From the NCBI RefSeq assembly GCF_958979055.1, contig NC_084886.1, positions 250,501 to 314,500 on the forward strand: DNA of 64,000 bases, read 5' to 3'. Both the position numbers and the translations under genes were made by a program. This document shows, piece by piece, positions 35,823 to 47,171 of the stretch (position 1 is its first letter; each line of letters opens with the position of its first letter). Source of the stretch: Alnus glutinosa. Its lineage: Eukaryota; Streptophyta; Magnoliopsida; Fagales; Betulaceae. The notes beneath the pieces were generated by a model. That model saw only the letters and a list, made by a program, of their open reading frames with translations, had not been told where the DNA came from and made no database searches.

Positions 35823-35969
35823 TATCTTGCAGAGATGGTTTCTTATTTCAGTGGGCTTTCTTTCACCTTCCTTGTTTTCTTCCACCTCTGCATGGCCAGG
35901 AGCAGGGCTTGCAGCCACTCAGGCTTTGGTGCTGGTTGTGGCTGAGGTGGATGTGGGGAGACTGGAGCC

Positions 35970-36478
35970 GAGAGTGGAATGGCTAAACGGTACGGACTCC
36001 CATGGATGTCCCCTGGAGTCCAACGATCCGCCTCTTGAGTTTGTGCATAGAAGACGATCTTAGTTATTTCTCCGCATTTCGTTGGCCTTTTCCATTATGT
36101 AGTCCAAATACGAATTGAGAATCAAGTTCTTGTCACGCTTCTTGATTCGGAGAGTGAAGCCTCATTTTTCTTCCGACAAAGGGCGCCATGAGAAAGTCTG
36201 AGATTGCCTCTGGGTGACGACGTGTTCCTAGATGACGGTAACGCTGTTGTAGGTGTCGACGATGCAGTCATTGTTGGAGAGGCCGAAGGTGATGGCGCTG
36301 GAGTTGAGCGCGCGGGTGACGCTGAGGCTGAGGCGGCTGTCGGTGATAGAGACGGAGGAGCTGAGATAGAGCTAGGCGGTGTTGACACCGTCGATCTCGG
36401 TGATGTCGAAGTAGCAGTAGGAGGAGAACCAGTTGGAGATCCGGTTTAAGAGCTTGAAAGCTGCGAATCGAAGCTTGT
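35970..36478 (-). pseudogene. Captured AAA-ATPase fragment (BCS1/AATP-like)
   Basis: The minus strand reads [33 protein letters not shown], then after a short deletion and a stop LYLSSSVSI and SSAITFGLSNNDCIVDTYNS, later FTLRIKKRDKNLILNSYLD, YIMEKANEMRRNN, a stop, and TNSRGGSLDSRGHPWESVPF. This is the N-terminal part of the plant AAA-ATPase group that includes Arabidopsis At4g25835 and At5g57480, ending before the Walker motifs. Stops and gaps show it is non-functional. Confidence 0.85.
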
Positions 36479-36650
36479 TGAGGGGAGAGTCTTGCTGAGA
36501 AGCCGTGAAAGACAGTGCTGTACACGTGGAACAGCTGGTGATCATGATGGTTGTCTTGTGTTTGGGCAATGTTTGTTGAACTGAGGGTTGTAAGGGTAGA
36601 CGTGTACCAGACATTGATGTTGGACCGCTGCCACGCCTTTGTTGCATCCG
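36475..36650 (-). pseudogene. Captured subtilase (SBT1) N-terminal fragment
   Basis: The minus strand reads [19 protein letters not shown] and [18 protein letters not shown], the inhibitor-I9 propeptide region of plant subtilisin-like proteases. It is joined directly to the AAA-ATPase piece at its 3' side and to the SHORT-ROOT piece at its 5' side. No catalytic residues are included. Confidence 0.75.
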
Positions 36651-36654
36651 GATT

Positions 36655-37045
36655 TGCTGGCCATCCGTCGTCAACCGGAGGTGCGGGGTTTCCTTGGTGC
36701 GGGTGGCTAGGGCTTCCAACAAAGTCGGCCACTGTGTACAATACGTGTTGCTGAAATCAACTATATGTAGCTTCGGCTCACCTTCAAATGCTTACATGGT
36801 TGCACCATTACAAGCTACGTGTCTGAACGTAGTCCACGGGCTGACCTCTTCGAACTTCAACACCGTTTTTCTCGATGATTCGTTGATTCGAAGGAGCAGG
36901 TTTTATTCGACGCGGAAGCAAGGCTACGGTAACAACGCTCCCCAGAGTCTGTCATGCGGCTGAACAAGGCCTGGAGGAAGTAGGCGGTGAGCTTTTGATC
37001 AGTGTCGCCATAAGCCATGCTGAGCTCATTGAGGAAGTAGGCGGG
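36655..37045 (-). pseudogene. Captured SHORT-ROOT (GRAS) fragment
   Basis: The minus strand reads [48 protein letters not shown], then after a frameshift [40 protein letters not shown] and [19 protein letters not shown]. These are the leucine-heptad I and VHIID regions of the SHORT-ROOT subfamily of GRAS regulators. It breaks off inside the GRAS domain and carries frame damage, so no GRAS protein can be made. Confidence 0.85.
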
Positions 37046-37342
37046 GACATGTTTTTTACGTGTATTGTATATATACGATATATCCTAGAGGAATTCAAGA
37101 AGCCACAAAACGCCCTATATATATTTTTGCTGAAGAAACGACGTTGCACCGCCGGCCACAGAGTTTTTGCTTATGTTTTTTAGTTCTTTGTCTTTGACGA
37201 AGAAGACGATGGCGTTGATTTTTGTTTTTTGGTGTTTTAAAGAAACGGTGCCGTTTTAAATGAGGGCATTTTTTATAAATTTTGAACCAAAAAAGTCACC
37301 TGCTGTGCATGTGGTCTCCCTTCCGTCATTTCAGACGGCAAA

Positions 37343-37467
37343 AATTGACGAATTCCCTAAAAATTGAAAATTTCTGAAACTTAATGAGGTGCAATTAACA
37401 AAATTGAAATATTGGTGTTAGAATTGTAAATCGATGACAACTTTATGGGGTAAATTAAAGTTTTTCC
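37343..37467 (-). repeat. Right terminal inverted repeat of the Pack-MULE
   Basis: Ends CTTTAATTTACCCCATAAAG when read inward after GGAAAAA on the minus strand; partner of 35097-35220. Confidence 0.85.
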
Positions 37468-37471
37468 ATAC

Positions 37472-37512
<41 letters not shown>

Positions 37513-40500
37513 GGGGGGGCACCTTATACGCTATTAGATACGTACAACAAAATAAAATATTAACCATAAAATGAATTTTCATTGTTTTAGTAATCCTCTA
37601 TGATTATTGGGATCATTATTTTATACAAATTAATGTTGATTATTGTTGATGGTGATTTGTCTTCCATGATAGCTAGGATCGAGGATGAGATTCAGTTTTC
37701 CCTTAGCTAGCTGGTGGTACGGTGAAGATTCGATTTTCATGCCTAGCTTCCGTATCATATGCTTCAACATGCATTGCATGGATGCGTTACAAATTAATAG
37801 ACTCTAGAAAAAACAGGCTGCCTTACGTTGGTTTCTACTTTCTAGTGGCTTGACCATATAAAAGACATTCACATGATTGACTACTTTCTTGGGCTAAACT
37901 ATAGCTGGTTGAATTAAGAAATGATTATAGGTATAATTCAGTGATAAGAAAAGAAAATGATTTTTTTAAGTCCCACTAATTGCACAAGATTTTCTTTAAT
38001 TTTTTTCAACCATCCAAATTTAAGTTGATGGACAAAATTAAGAAAGGCCCCATAACTGAGTCGCGCGGCTTGTTTCGTCCTTGTGAGCCGTGTGCTAAAG
38101 AGGAATTGAAGTGCTAAAATTGTTTTTATTCTTCTTTCTTTACAAATTAGTAAATTAATTACCATCACCAAATATCTAATCCCATAAACAATGTTTCACC
38201 TGCAAATGCATAACAGCTTCGATCTATTTGTCCACGCACTAAACTGACACTATATAATTACCATCAATTTTCTGTTTCAATTTCCAATTTTATGAAATTG
38301 AGACCCGTGTTTCGAATAGTTGTCTGGTTATTTTCCGTTTTTTTTTTTTTGCTAAATAGATAACAAAAATTAGCTGAAAAACACAATTATATTCATAGAT
38401 AACTTTTTTAAAAGAAAAAACACAAAAAAAAAAAAAAAAAATGTAAAAGGGAATTAAAAAGAAAGAGCTATACTTTTATCCGACCATTATTTCATTATGC
38501 TGTCAGTCACATTGACGGTGATGATAGAGCTAATAAGCATTTGTTTAGAAATAAAATATATAAAAAAAAAAAAAAAAAAAAATTCAAAAGTTTGTTGGCA
38601 CCATCACCGTTACCGTCACCATCAGCATGATGAAATAATGGTAGGATAAAAGTATAGTTTATAGTATTACTTTTTTCTTTTTCTTTTTTTTTTTAATTCT
38701 CTTTTACTTTTTTTTTTTAAAGTGTAATTTGTGTGTACAATTTGTGTACAATATGAATGCAAATAACATGTCTCTAATTTAGTTTCTAGTATTACTAAAG
38801 AGCAAAAAGTGGTGGGACTAGGTAATGTCACATTTTCACCCAGCCCCAACCTTTTTTTTATTTTATTTTATTTTATTTTTTGTTGTTGTTGTTGTTGGTT
38901 TTGAATATTTTTTATCTGATAATTATAATTGCTTTTTTATGTTGTTTTTACCATTACTTTGATGAAAAATATTAACGGTGTTCTCAATTTACGAATATTT
39001 GAAACATGGGTGTATATTTCTTTAAATTGAATCCTTTGCCTCGATGTCAAAAAGCAAGTATCATTCCCACCAAAAAAAAAAAAAATAAAATAAAAAAATG
39101 TTAACTTATCTTTTTATTGTGAAAGTTGAGGAAGATGGGAAAAAGTCAGACTTTATGGTACGTTTGGAGTTGTAATTTTGTAGACAAAAAGTGAGATTTT
39201 AAACCAAATTACAAAAAATGAACCATTTGAAAATTATGTTTTTAAAAAATTGCGATTTGAAACGTAAAAAACTGTTTTTTCAAATCGCAGATAATGTGAT
39301 GCTTTTTTGAAAACGCATAATTTTAAAAAGGCTAACATGTGATTTTAAAGGTCAAAGTACGATTTTGTCAAACGCTAAACTGCGTTTTTAAAAATAATTT
39401 TTTCAAATCACACATTTTAAAATCGTTATTTTTAAATCGCACATTTTGAAGTTACAATGCTGTACATCCTAATTTTTATTTTTTTTATTTTTTTCAAAAT
39501 TTGGTTCCCAAATAATGTGTCACAATCTCATGTGATCTATTATTTTGAGAAATGTGTCACAATCTTATGAAATTGTGACACATAATTTAAAAACTAAATT
39601 TTAGAATTTTTTTTAGGAAGTATAGCATTTCTCTACTTAATTTAATAGTTTTCCGTCCATGATTGTATTTGAAAATGCCACTCTCTGATGTTTAGCGGCC
39701 GGAGACGTGTCCATTATTGATATTCTTGCTATTCTTTTTCTCCACTAACAACAAATTACTAAAATTAGTATTTAGTAACCAAGGCAAACTATCAAATATC
39801 AATGATACGACCTTTCAAGATATTTCCTGATTTTTATTTTTTTCTTTTCAACATTAAAATATTGGAAATAATATGCCTACCTGACTGTAGTTGACAGGTT
39901 TGGTAGGCCGAACTTCCCTAAATTGCGTGTTATCTAGATATTATTGTTTAATTGTTCATAGCTTATTGGTTTATATATATATTTTTTTTGAATTTTGACT
40001 TCATCTTTAGAGAATGTTTTTCAATTTTTCTTTCTTAATTAATTGGATGCTGATATTTCAAAAATAATTTTGGCTTCTTCTACATCTTTTATTTAAAAAC
40101 CTATTAAAAAATCTCCTTACACTCGGGTTAATTTGGATCCTCTAATTTTTTTTTACCGAATCGAACCGGCCTCAAAACACTTTTTTTTATTCCAACTACC
40201 GACAGTTGAAGTCGGAAGGCGATGAATAGGCAGCAATCAGATATTCCGTCTACCTATAAAAGAGTGAGTATGCATCTTACCGTACATATGGATAGGTCCA
40301 TTCAAAGTTTCAAACTGATTTATATATATATAGATTTTATAAACATTTTTTTGGCAACTACGACTTCGGAGTTTACATTATATATTAGCAAGTTCTGATT
40401 ATCCTATTCGTGTTCATGTATGCTGAGGTTGACCCTCTGCACGCAAGCAATCAAATTGCTAGCTACAAATTAAATATAGTTTGGAATTTGGATAACAAGT

Positions 40501-41541
40501 TGGCAGCTTAAACTAACACAATGGTTTAAACGGTTTAAAACGTCGACGGAGAGCTCCCTCTTGCTTAGATAGTTAGATATGTGAACTCATTCCTAAGTCT
40601 AAATCAACGTTTACTTTTCTGAATTCTGAAAGGGAAATAATTTATAGCCGTAGCAAACATTATTGCAATTATTACCAATTTTATATAGGGGGTTGAGGAG
40701 AAATGTGAATTAATAATAATTATATCTCCGCTAATGGACAGTAGAGTTGAAATCTGCAACTATTCTATCAACAGCTAACTTTGTTGACTTCTGTGTTTTT
40801 TAGTGTTTTTTTTTTAAAAAATGTTTCCGATTATTACTCATCTTTATATATACAGTTGGGCAAAATATTAGTTTACTGCATACCAACAGCTTATCGGCCG
40901 TCATTGAATCGCTATCAATCGTTTACTACCTCTGTCCACTTCCGGTTGTCGGTATTCGAAATAAAAATACTATACCAATGTAGGTTTGGTTCGGTTAACC
41001 GATAAAGTTCTACCTCCCAACCAAATTAGCCGAATTAATTGGTTAGAAAGTTTATGTAAACTTTAGTTTATTATCTATGTAGATATGGTGATCAATATTT
41101 TTATCTAGAGAAAGGCCAAGGCCAAAGTATGGTAGTGCAGTGTCCTAACAATATTAATCGGTTTTCATTTAATTTTATCTATATTAGTGACAATTTGTAA
41201 TAATCTAAGATAATGAATATGTTAAAGGTGCTTATAAACATGTTCAATAAATACTTGTTTAGCCAAAAAAAAAAAAAAAACTATTTGGTCTCAACAACAA
41301 CTCATTTGGGATTTGGCCCATAAAAATAGATTTGGGTCAAAAACAACCCATTCGGCCCAAAAACATATTTGGCCTGTAAAAATTAACCAACTTAACTGAC
41401 TAAAAATCAACTGACTTTACCGAATTTGGTAGGCAAAAATAGGTTTACTGACACTGATTTAACCGATACCCAGCCCTAGGTATATTTAATTTAGGGAAAA
41501 ATCATATTTAGTCATTACATTTTTATCTTATTTGAATTTAG
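37468..41541. other. Gene-free, AT-rich repeat region
   Basis: Begins with a (TA)n(TG)n array (about 37471-37511). Contains two A-rich blocks near 38420 and 38563 flanked by related ACCGTCACCATCAGCATGA / CATTATGCTGTCAGTCA sequences in opposite orientation (about 38480-38650), and a stretch rich in AAATCGCA/TGCGATTT blocks at 39160-39460 that resembles 50211-50521. No gene seen. Confidence 0.5.
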
Positions 41542-41787
41542 TCATTGAGTTTCTAATTTCAAGAATATGGTCATTAGGTTTTGCACAAATTTTAAATAGG
41601 CCTCCCTGTCACTTTTTTCCTCAAGATTAATAATTTGTCATATTTCATATGTGTCCCAATTGACTCATTGAGTTTTTAATTTCAAGAATATGGTCATTAA
41701 GTTTTGCACAAATTTTAAATAGGCATTCCTGTCATTTTTTTCTTCAAGATTAATAGTTTGTCATATTTCATATGTGTCCCAATTGAC
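41542..41787. repeat. 123-bp tandem duplication
   Basis: Units 41542-41664 and 41665-41787 are close copies, both containing TTTCAAGAATATGGTCATTA, GTTTTGCACAAATTTTAAAT and CATATTTCATATGTGTCCC. No coding frame is conserved. Confidence 0.9.
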
Positions 41788-41896
41788 ACATCAAAGTCCA
41801 TATCAACACCTAATATCAATGTCACATCATTAAGCACCAAGTGATTCATAGAAAAAGAAAAAACGAAAAAAGAAGAAGACCTAACTCTGGAAACAG

Positions 41897-42147
41897 GGTC
41901 TGTTTGGCAAGCCATCCAATTACCCATAATTGTCTTTTTGCCCATCAAATCAAAAACATTTTAATTTTTTTTATACTTTTTCTATCATATCAATTATTTT
42001 TTATTATTATTCAAATAAAAAAATCCATTACAAAACAAATTTTTTTTACTTTTCTATAAAACATTCTCAAATTTTATATCACATCAACCATTTCTTACTA
42101 CTATTCAAATAAATATTCTACAACATAACTACTTACCAAACATACCT
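41897..42147. mobile_element. TA-rich MITE (family copy 2)
   Basis: Ends GGTCTGTTTGGCAAG and, reversed, GGTATGTTTGGTAAG form imperfect inverted repeats. The interior shares TTTTTTATTATTATTCAAAT and TATATCACATCAA blocks with the element at 799-1149. No target-site duplication was recognised. Confidence 0.55.
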
Positions 42148-42754
42148 ATCATCTTCTTCGTCGTCTTAATTTTATAGATTTTTAACATTAGATAGAAAAC
42201 CGTTAAATTTGATGCTGACATGAACATTGACATTGTATTGGATGCTATCATAAATCTTAAAGTGTTAAATGAAACATATGTGACAAACGAAAAATCTTTA
42301 GACACTCTTTAATTTATATATATACCTAATACCTTGATGTCGGGAAAAGGCAACGTGAATCGGGAAAGTATATACCCTCAAGTGGCTAATCTATTGTACG
42401 TGTACTAAAACTACGACACTAATATAGGGATCATAAAGTGGGCCTTGGTCTTAAAATGAGCCCTTTCATGTACTTGTAGAAAAGAAAAAAAGAAACAAAA
42501 TGAGACCAAGAAGCCCATGAACCTGACTACCTGAGTTTATGAAAAGATTCTCGAGCCTTGAAGTTGGGTTGGGCCACATAATAGAGATCAGCACTCTGTC
42601 TCCACGGCCCACAGCCTGCAATTTACGTACAAAACGCGCAGTGCCTTCCGCCCCAATCCATTAGCTTAAACCGCTTCCGGAAGCGTCTAGGACTAGGAGT
42701 GCATCTTTCCCTTCCTGCAGTGACCCAAGCGAGACGTCTCTCTGCCCTCCAATC
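42148..42754 (+). other. Upstream region of the RH21 helicase gene
   Basis: The last 150 bp are less A/T-rich and include the palindrome CTTCCGGAAG (about 42673). No TATA box is evident, in keeping with a housekeeping gene. Confidence 0.5.
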
Positions 42755-44917
42755 ATGAAACGTTCAATCGAAGACGTTTCCGCCGTCACCAGCGCCGCCG
42801 CCGCCAAGAAGCCAGTCTTCCTGACCAAAGCCCAGCGCGAAGAATTGGCCCTTAAACGCCGTCAACAAGAAGCTGATCAACTCCACCATCGCCGTCAAGA
42901 CCTCCTCTCCTCCCTTGGTGGCCCCTCTGACGCCTCCGCCTCCACTTCCAACCATGACTCCAAGCCCTCCGATTCCGACCGCCTCCGCGACCGAGACCGC
43001 GATCGCGACCGTGACCGCGACCGCGACCGCGACCGAGACCGCGACCGAGACCGACGCGATCGAGAGCGCGACCGGGACCGTGACTTTGAGCGGCGGAGCC
43101 ACCGCGAGAGGGATCGCGAAGAGGAGGCTAGGACTCGCGAGCGAGAGCGTGCACGCTTAGAGAAATTGGCGGAGCGAGAGCGTGACAAGGAGCTAGATGC
43201 CATCAAGGAGCAGTACCTGGGGTCGAAGAAGCCCAAGAAGCGGGTCATCAAACCGAGCGAGAAATTCCGCTTCTCTTTCGATTGGGAGAACACGGAGGAC
43301 ACCTCCCGAGACATGAACTCTCTCTACCAGAACCCTCACGAGGCCCAGCTATTGTTCGGACGGGGCTTCCGTGCCGGAGTGGACCGTCGCGAGCAGAAGA
43401 AGCTGGCCGCCAAGAACGAGAAAGATATGCGGGAGGAGATTCGTCGGAAGGATGGCGTGGAGGAGAGGCCCGAGGAGGCGGCGGCGCAGAAGCTCAAGGA
43501 ACAAGCCGCGGATCTCTACGACACCTTCGACATGAGGGTGGATCGCCACTGGAGCGAGAAGAAGCTGGAGGAAATGGCTGAGAGAGACTGGAGGATCTTC
43601 AGGGAGGACTTCAACATCTCCTACAAGGGTTCCAAGATCCCTCGGCCCATGAGGGCTTGGGCCGAGAGCAAACTGAGTCCCGAGCTGTTGAAGGCGGTGG
43701 AGAAAGCGGGGTACAAGAAGCCCTCACCCATACAGATGGCGGCCATTCCGCTCGGTATGCAACAGCGCGATGTGATTGGGATTGCGGAGACTGGCTCTGG
43801 TAAGACTGCTGCTTTTGTTCTTCCCATGCTCACTTACATTACCAGGCTTCCTCCCATGAGTGAAGAGAACGAGGCCGAAGGCCCTTATGCCGTTGTAATG
43901 GCTCCCACCCGTGAGCTTGCGCAGCAGATTGAGGAGGAGACTAACAAGTTCGCCAAGCATTTGGGGATCAAAGTGGTCTCCATTGTTGGCGGTCAGTCCA
44001 TTGAGGAGCAGGGTTTTAAGATTAGGCAAGGTTGTGAGGTTGTCATTGCTACGCCGGGACGTTTGATTGATTGCTTGGAGAGGCGCTATGCGGTTCTGAA
44101 TCAGTGTAATTATGTTGTTCTTGACGAGGCCGACCGCATGATTGATATGGGTTTCGAGCCACAGGTTGTGGGTGTCTTGGATGCAATGCCTTCTAGTAAT
44201 TTGAAGCCCGAGAACGAAGATGAAGAGCTTGACGAGAAGAAGATTTACAGAACCACGTATATGTTCAGTGCCACCATGCCGCCTGCTGTGGAGCGCCTTG
44301 CTAGAAAGTATTTGAGAAATCCTGTGGTGGTAACGATAGGCACTGCTGGAAAGGCCACCGAATTGATAACCCAGCATGTGAACATGATGAAGGAATCGGA
44401 GAAGTTTTATAGGTTACAGAGATTGCTTGACGAACTTGGCGATAGGACTGCAATTGTGTTTGTGAACACTAAGAAGAATGCAGATAACGTTGCCAAGAAC
44501 TTGGATAAGGCAGGCTACCGTGTGACAACTTTGCATGGTGGGAAGTCACAGGAGCAGAGGGAAATTAGCCTTGAGGGTTTTAGGACCAAGAGATACAATG
44601 TCCTTGTTGCCACTGATGTCGCAGGACGTGGGATTGACATACCTGATGTGGCCCATGTCATAAATTTTGATATGCCTGGGAATATTGAGATGTACACTCA
44701 CCGTATTGGACGAACGGGCCGTGCTGGCAAGACTGGTGTGGCCACTACTTTCTTGACTCTTCATGACTCTGATGTCTTTTATGATCTCAAGCAGATGCTT
44801 ATCCAGAATAATAGTCCTGTTCCTCCTGAGCTTGCAAGGCACGAGGCTTCCAAGTTCAAGCCGGGTTCAATTCCTGATAGACCACCAAGACGCAATGACA
44901 CTGTTTTTGCTCATTGA
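42755..44917 (+). CDS. RH21: DEAD-box RNA helicase, PRP28/RH21 type
   Basis: Intronless, 720 residues. It resembles Arabidopsis RH21, the PRP28 homologue (U5 snRNP helicase that swaps U1 for U6 at the 5' splice site). Domain order: basic N-terminus; charged Arg-Asp/Arg-Glu repeat (about 76-145); linker with [13 protein letters not shown] motif KPSPIQ; motif I AETGSGKT at 344-351; Ia PTRELAQ; Ib TPGRL; motif II DEAD at 457-460; motif III SAT at 505-507; [33 protein letters not shown] from 649. All catalytic motifs are intact. The C-terminus [16 protein letters not shown] fits the group. Local G/C content is much higher than the surroundings. The first ATG is used; length is near that of the Arabidopsis protein (about 730). 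Confidence 0.95.
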   Translation: MKRSIEDVSAVTSAAAAKKPVFLTKAQREELALKRRQQEADQLHHRRQDLLSSLGGPSDASASTSNHDSKPSDSDRLRDRDRDRDRDRDRDRDRDRDRDRRDRERDRDRDFERRSHRERDREEEARTRERERARLEKLAERERDKELDAIKEQYLGSKKPKKRVIKPSEKFRFSFDWENTEDTSRDMNSLYQNPHEAQLLFGRGFRAGVDRREQKKLAAKNEKDMREEIRRKDGVEERPEEAAAQKLKEQAADLYDTFDMRVDRHWSEKKLEEMAERDWRIFREDFNISYKGSKIPRPMRAWAESKLSPELLKAVEKAGYKKPSPIQMAAIPLGMQQRDVIGIAETGSGKTAAFVLPMLTYITRLPPMSEENEAEGPYAVVMAPTRELAQQIEEETNKFAKHLGIKVVSIVGGQSIEEQGFKIRQGCEVVIATPGRLIDCLERRYAVLNQCNYVVLDEADRMIDMGFEPQVVGVLDAMPSSNLKPENEDEELDEKKIYRTTYMFSATMPPAVERLARKYLRNPVVVTIGTAGKATELITQHVNMMKESEKFYRLQRLLDELGDRTAIVFVNTKKNADNVAKNLDKAGYRVTTLHGGKSQEQREISLEGFRTKRYNVLVATDVAGRGIDIPDVAHVINFDMPGNIEMYTHRIGRTGRAGKTGVATTFLTLHDSDVFYDLKQMLIQNNSPVPPELARHEASKFKPGSIPDRPPRRNDTVFAH
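42985..43085 (+). repeat. Imperfect CGACCG-type hexamer array coding Arg-Asp repeats
   Basis: A run of variants of CGAGAC/CGCGAC/CGTGAC encodes alternating Arg and Asp/Glu in the helicase N-terminus. The repeat is in frame, so slippage by whole hexamers would change length without a frameshift. Confidence 0.85.
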
Positions 44918-46500
44918 CAAGTTTGAAGTTTTTAGAGACGCATTTTCAAGTGATGCCTCGATCTCGTTGCGCCAGATTACAGTTTTGGTTGCCGAGATTT
45001 AGTTCTTCAGGCAAGGAACTGCCACTGCTCTTCTGATGGGAATAGAATCATTGGGAACCTGATTGTTGAAGTCTACTAGCCCTTGAAGCGGTAATTGATA
45101 TCATTGCTTTTTTCTGCTTCAGTATCAGTGGAGAATGTTATAATATTTGACCTCCCATTTCATTAATGTCTGCTGATTTTTACTTGATTGATTGATATTC
45201 ATCGGCAGCATTGTTTTTGGAATCTTCTTTAATTGTCTGCCATATATTGCCATCTCACACCATTTGTTTGTTGCATATTACTTGCTTGTGTATTTTTTTT
45301 CCCTTGTGTTTATGGGTTTAGCAATGTAGATAATGTGGTAAACTGAGGGTGGCGTTATAGTAATTATGTAAACTTCAGAAGTCAAGATCTATGTTAGTCT
45401 TGAATTACTATTCATTGTAGAGAGTCTAAGTGAACAGTTCTGTGGCATATGGATGAGTGATAGTTCTTACCACAGGAGTTATTAGACATGGTGCCTTCAG
45501 CTTATGTATGTTATATTTCAGTTGAAAGTTTGACATATTTTGTTAATGTTGTCTAATGGTTGAAAGTTGGTCAAAGAAGAAAGATAATTACGTCAATAGG
45601 GAAAGCACCCTTTTTTAGTTATCACCAATTATTAGGGAGGAAGAAGGAAAGAAAGAAGTCAAAGAACAATAAAACATGCTTCTATGCATATTGAGTCTGT
45701 AGATCAGAGTAGAAGAAAGCCAGATTATGCCCAAATGAGTGAAAAGAATTAGCTGTGAAGATTGTGTATAGAGAAGGGAAAAGGTGTTAAAGTGTCTTTG
45801 AATATTTTGTCTTGGTTAAGGGCATTTGGGAGCTAGTAACACGTCAACTTTAGTTAGTAGATATGAGGGTTTTAGGCAATGTCGGGATATATTCCAAAAG
45901 GCAACAAATCTCTGATAGTCTGTTGGAGATTTTTTTATGTATGACACTACTTAGTGATCTTCTAGTTATTTAGATCTAACTCTTAGACTAGCCTTAGAGC
46001 TGTGAAGTTACTGGGTCTAGTTCCAAATCAGAACCCTCGTGTCCTGGAAGGAAAGCGATTCTTCTTTAATAGGTACAGGGTCGGATTGGTAAACCTTTTA
46101 GAAACAATATTTTTTTTCCTCTCTCTCTCTCTCTCAAATGGTGGAAACTCTTCTCAAAATCAGCTATCCAAATGAATTTTCAGTTGTGACCCACCACCAA
46201 CACATTTTTCAAAACAAATCACAAAACCATTTTCAAAAAAACAAAACTCTTGACAAAATACTTCTCAAAAAATAAAACACAAAACAGTTTTGAAAAAATT
46301 AACGAAACATAATGTAGATTTGTTTCAGGTGTGGTGATTGCCTAGGTACATTTTTTCAGTTGTGGAAGCTGCTTTGTTACATATAAAAAATAATAAGTAA
46401 TTCATATCATTGAAAAGCGTAGAGGGTACAACCTTAGTTACATATGAAAAAAAAAAAATTAGAAAAAACATAGGCTGGCGTGGTGGCCGCCCTAGCCATG
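44918..46500. other. RH21 downstream region
   Basis: Likely 3' UTR near 44918-45180, then intergenic DNA with no gene seen and a (CT)n tract at about 46121-46135. Confidence 0.5.
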
Positions 46501-46735
46501 ATTAGGGTTGGCAATTTTTGACACGACCCGCGAACCCGACACGAAAAAAATCGGGTTTGGGTTTGTTATAATCGGGTTGACCCGATTATAATCGTGTTTG
46601 GCGGGTCAACCCGCCAACCCGATTATGACCCGATTGCACGGGTTGACCCGATAACACGATTACCCGCCAACACGATTATAACCCGATTACCCGGGTTGAC
46701 CCGCCAACACGATTATAACCCGATTAAAAAAAAAA
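46500..46735. repeat. Palindromic CGGGT/ACCCG-rich repeat block
   Basis: Dense array of ACCCG, CGGGTTGACCCG (self-complementary), TAACACGATTA and AACCCGATTA motifs in both orientations. It looks like the subterminal part of a non-autonomous DNA transposon, starting near GGGTTGGCAATTTTTGACAC, but its far end was not found. Confidence 0.55.
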
Positions 46736-46739
46736 ATTG

Positions 46740-47171
46740 AAGGTAAAAAAAAAAAAATGCAGCCCCGCATTGGCTGCCAAGGTCGTCTGGTGGCCCCACG
46801 TTGGTTGCAAGGTCAAGAACGTTTGGTGGTTGCAACGCCACCAAGACCGTTTGTTGGCATACATTGGCTGCCAAGGTCGTCTAGCTACCCCGCATTGGCC
46901 ACCAGGGCGGCCACCACTATGAGTCTAAATCATCATTTTTTTTTTAAAAAAAAAATGTGAAACAAATTTCAATTTTTTGTTTTTTAGAAAAACTCCTCAA
47001 AATTTTACCAAATGATTTTTCTTTCATCCATGTACAACACTTTTTCCAAATATGGCTCCCATCAAATAAATTCTCAATTTTTACCTTTTTTAAAACTTAA
47101 AACCCAAAACACTTCTCCAAACTTTACCAAGCCAACCTAGAATTTCTTAATCTAGCCTATTGTCACCTATA
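46740..47171. other. Gene-free interval
   Basis: Contains GCATTGGCTGCCAAGG near-repeats (46768-46783, 46863-46878) and A/T-rich sequence up to the left target-site duplication of the LINE. Confidence 0.45.

Larger units (their letters stand above)
35097..37467 (-). mobile_element. Pack-MULE carrying three host gene fragments
   Basis: Terminal inverted repeats of about 125 bp: left 35097-35220 and right 37343-37467. Read inward both run GGAAAA, AATTTAC, AAGTTGTCA, then ACACCAAT, AATTTTGTTAATTGCACC and CATTAAGTTTCAGAAATTTT. Flanks are TA repeats, compatible with a 9-bp duplication but not diagnostic. Between them lie, all on the minus strand, fragments of SHORT-ROOT, a subtilase and an AAA-ATPase, and no transposase. 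This is the architecture of a Pack-MULE, a non-autonomous Mutator-like element that has captured host exons. A Cassandra solo LTR was later inserted at 35596. The captured pieces carry stops and frameshifts. Confidence 0.85.

Noticed and set aside
42895-43314. Antisense RS-rich protein (minus strand)
   Set aside because: Mirror of the Arg-Asp hexamer array of RH21; no independent support.
43724-44377. 217-codon minus-strand frame
   Set aside because: Shadow of the RH21 helicase coding sequence.
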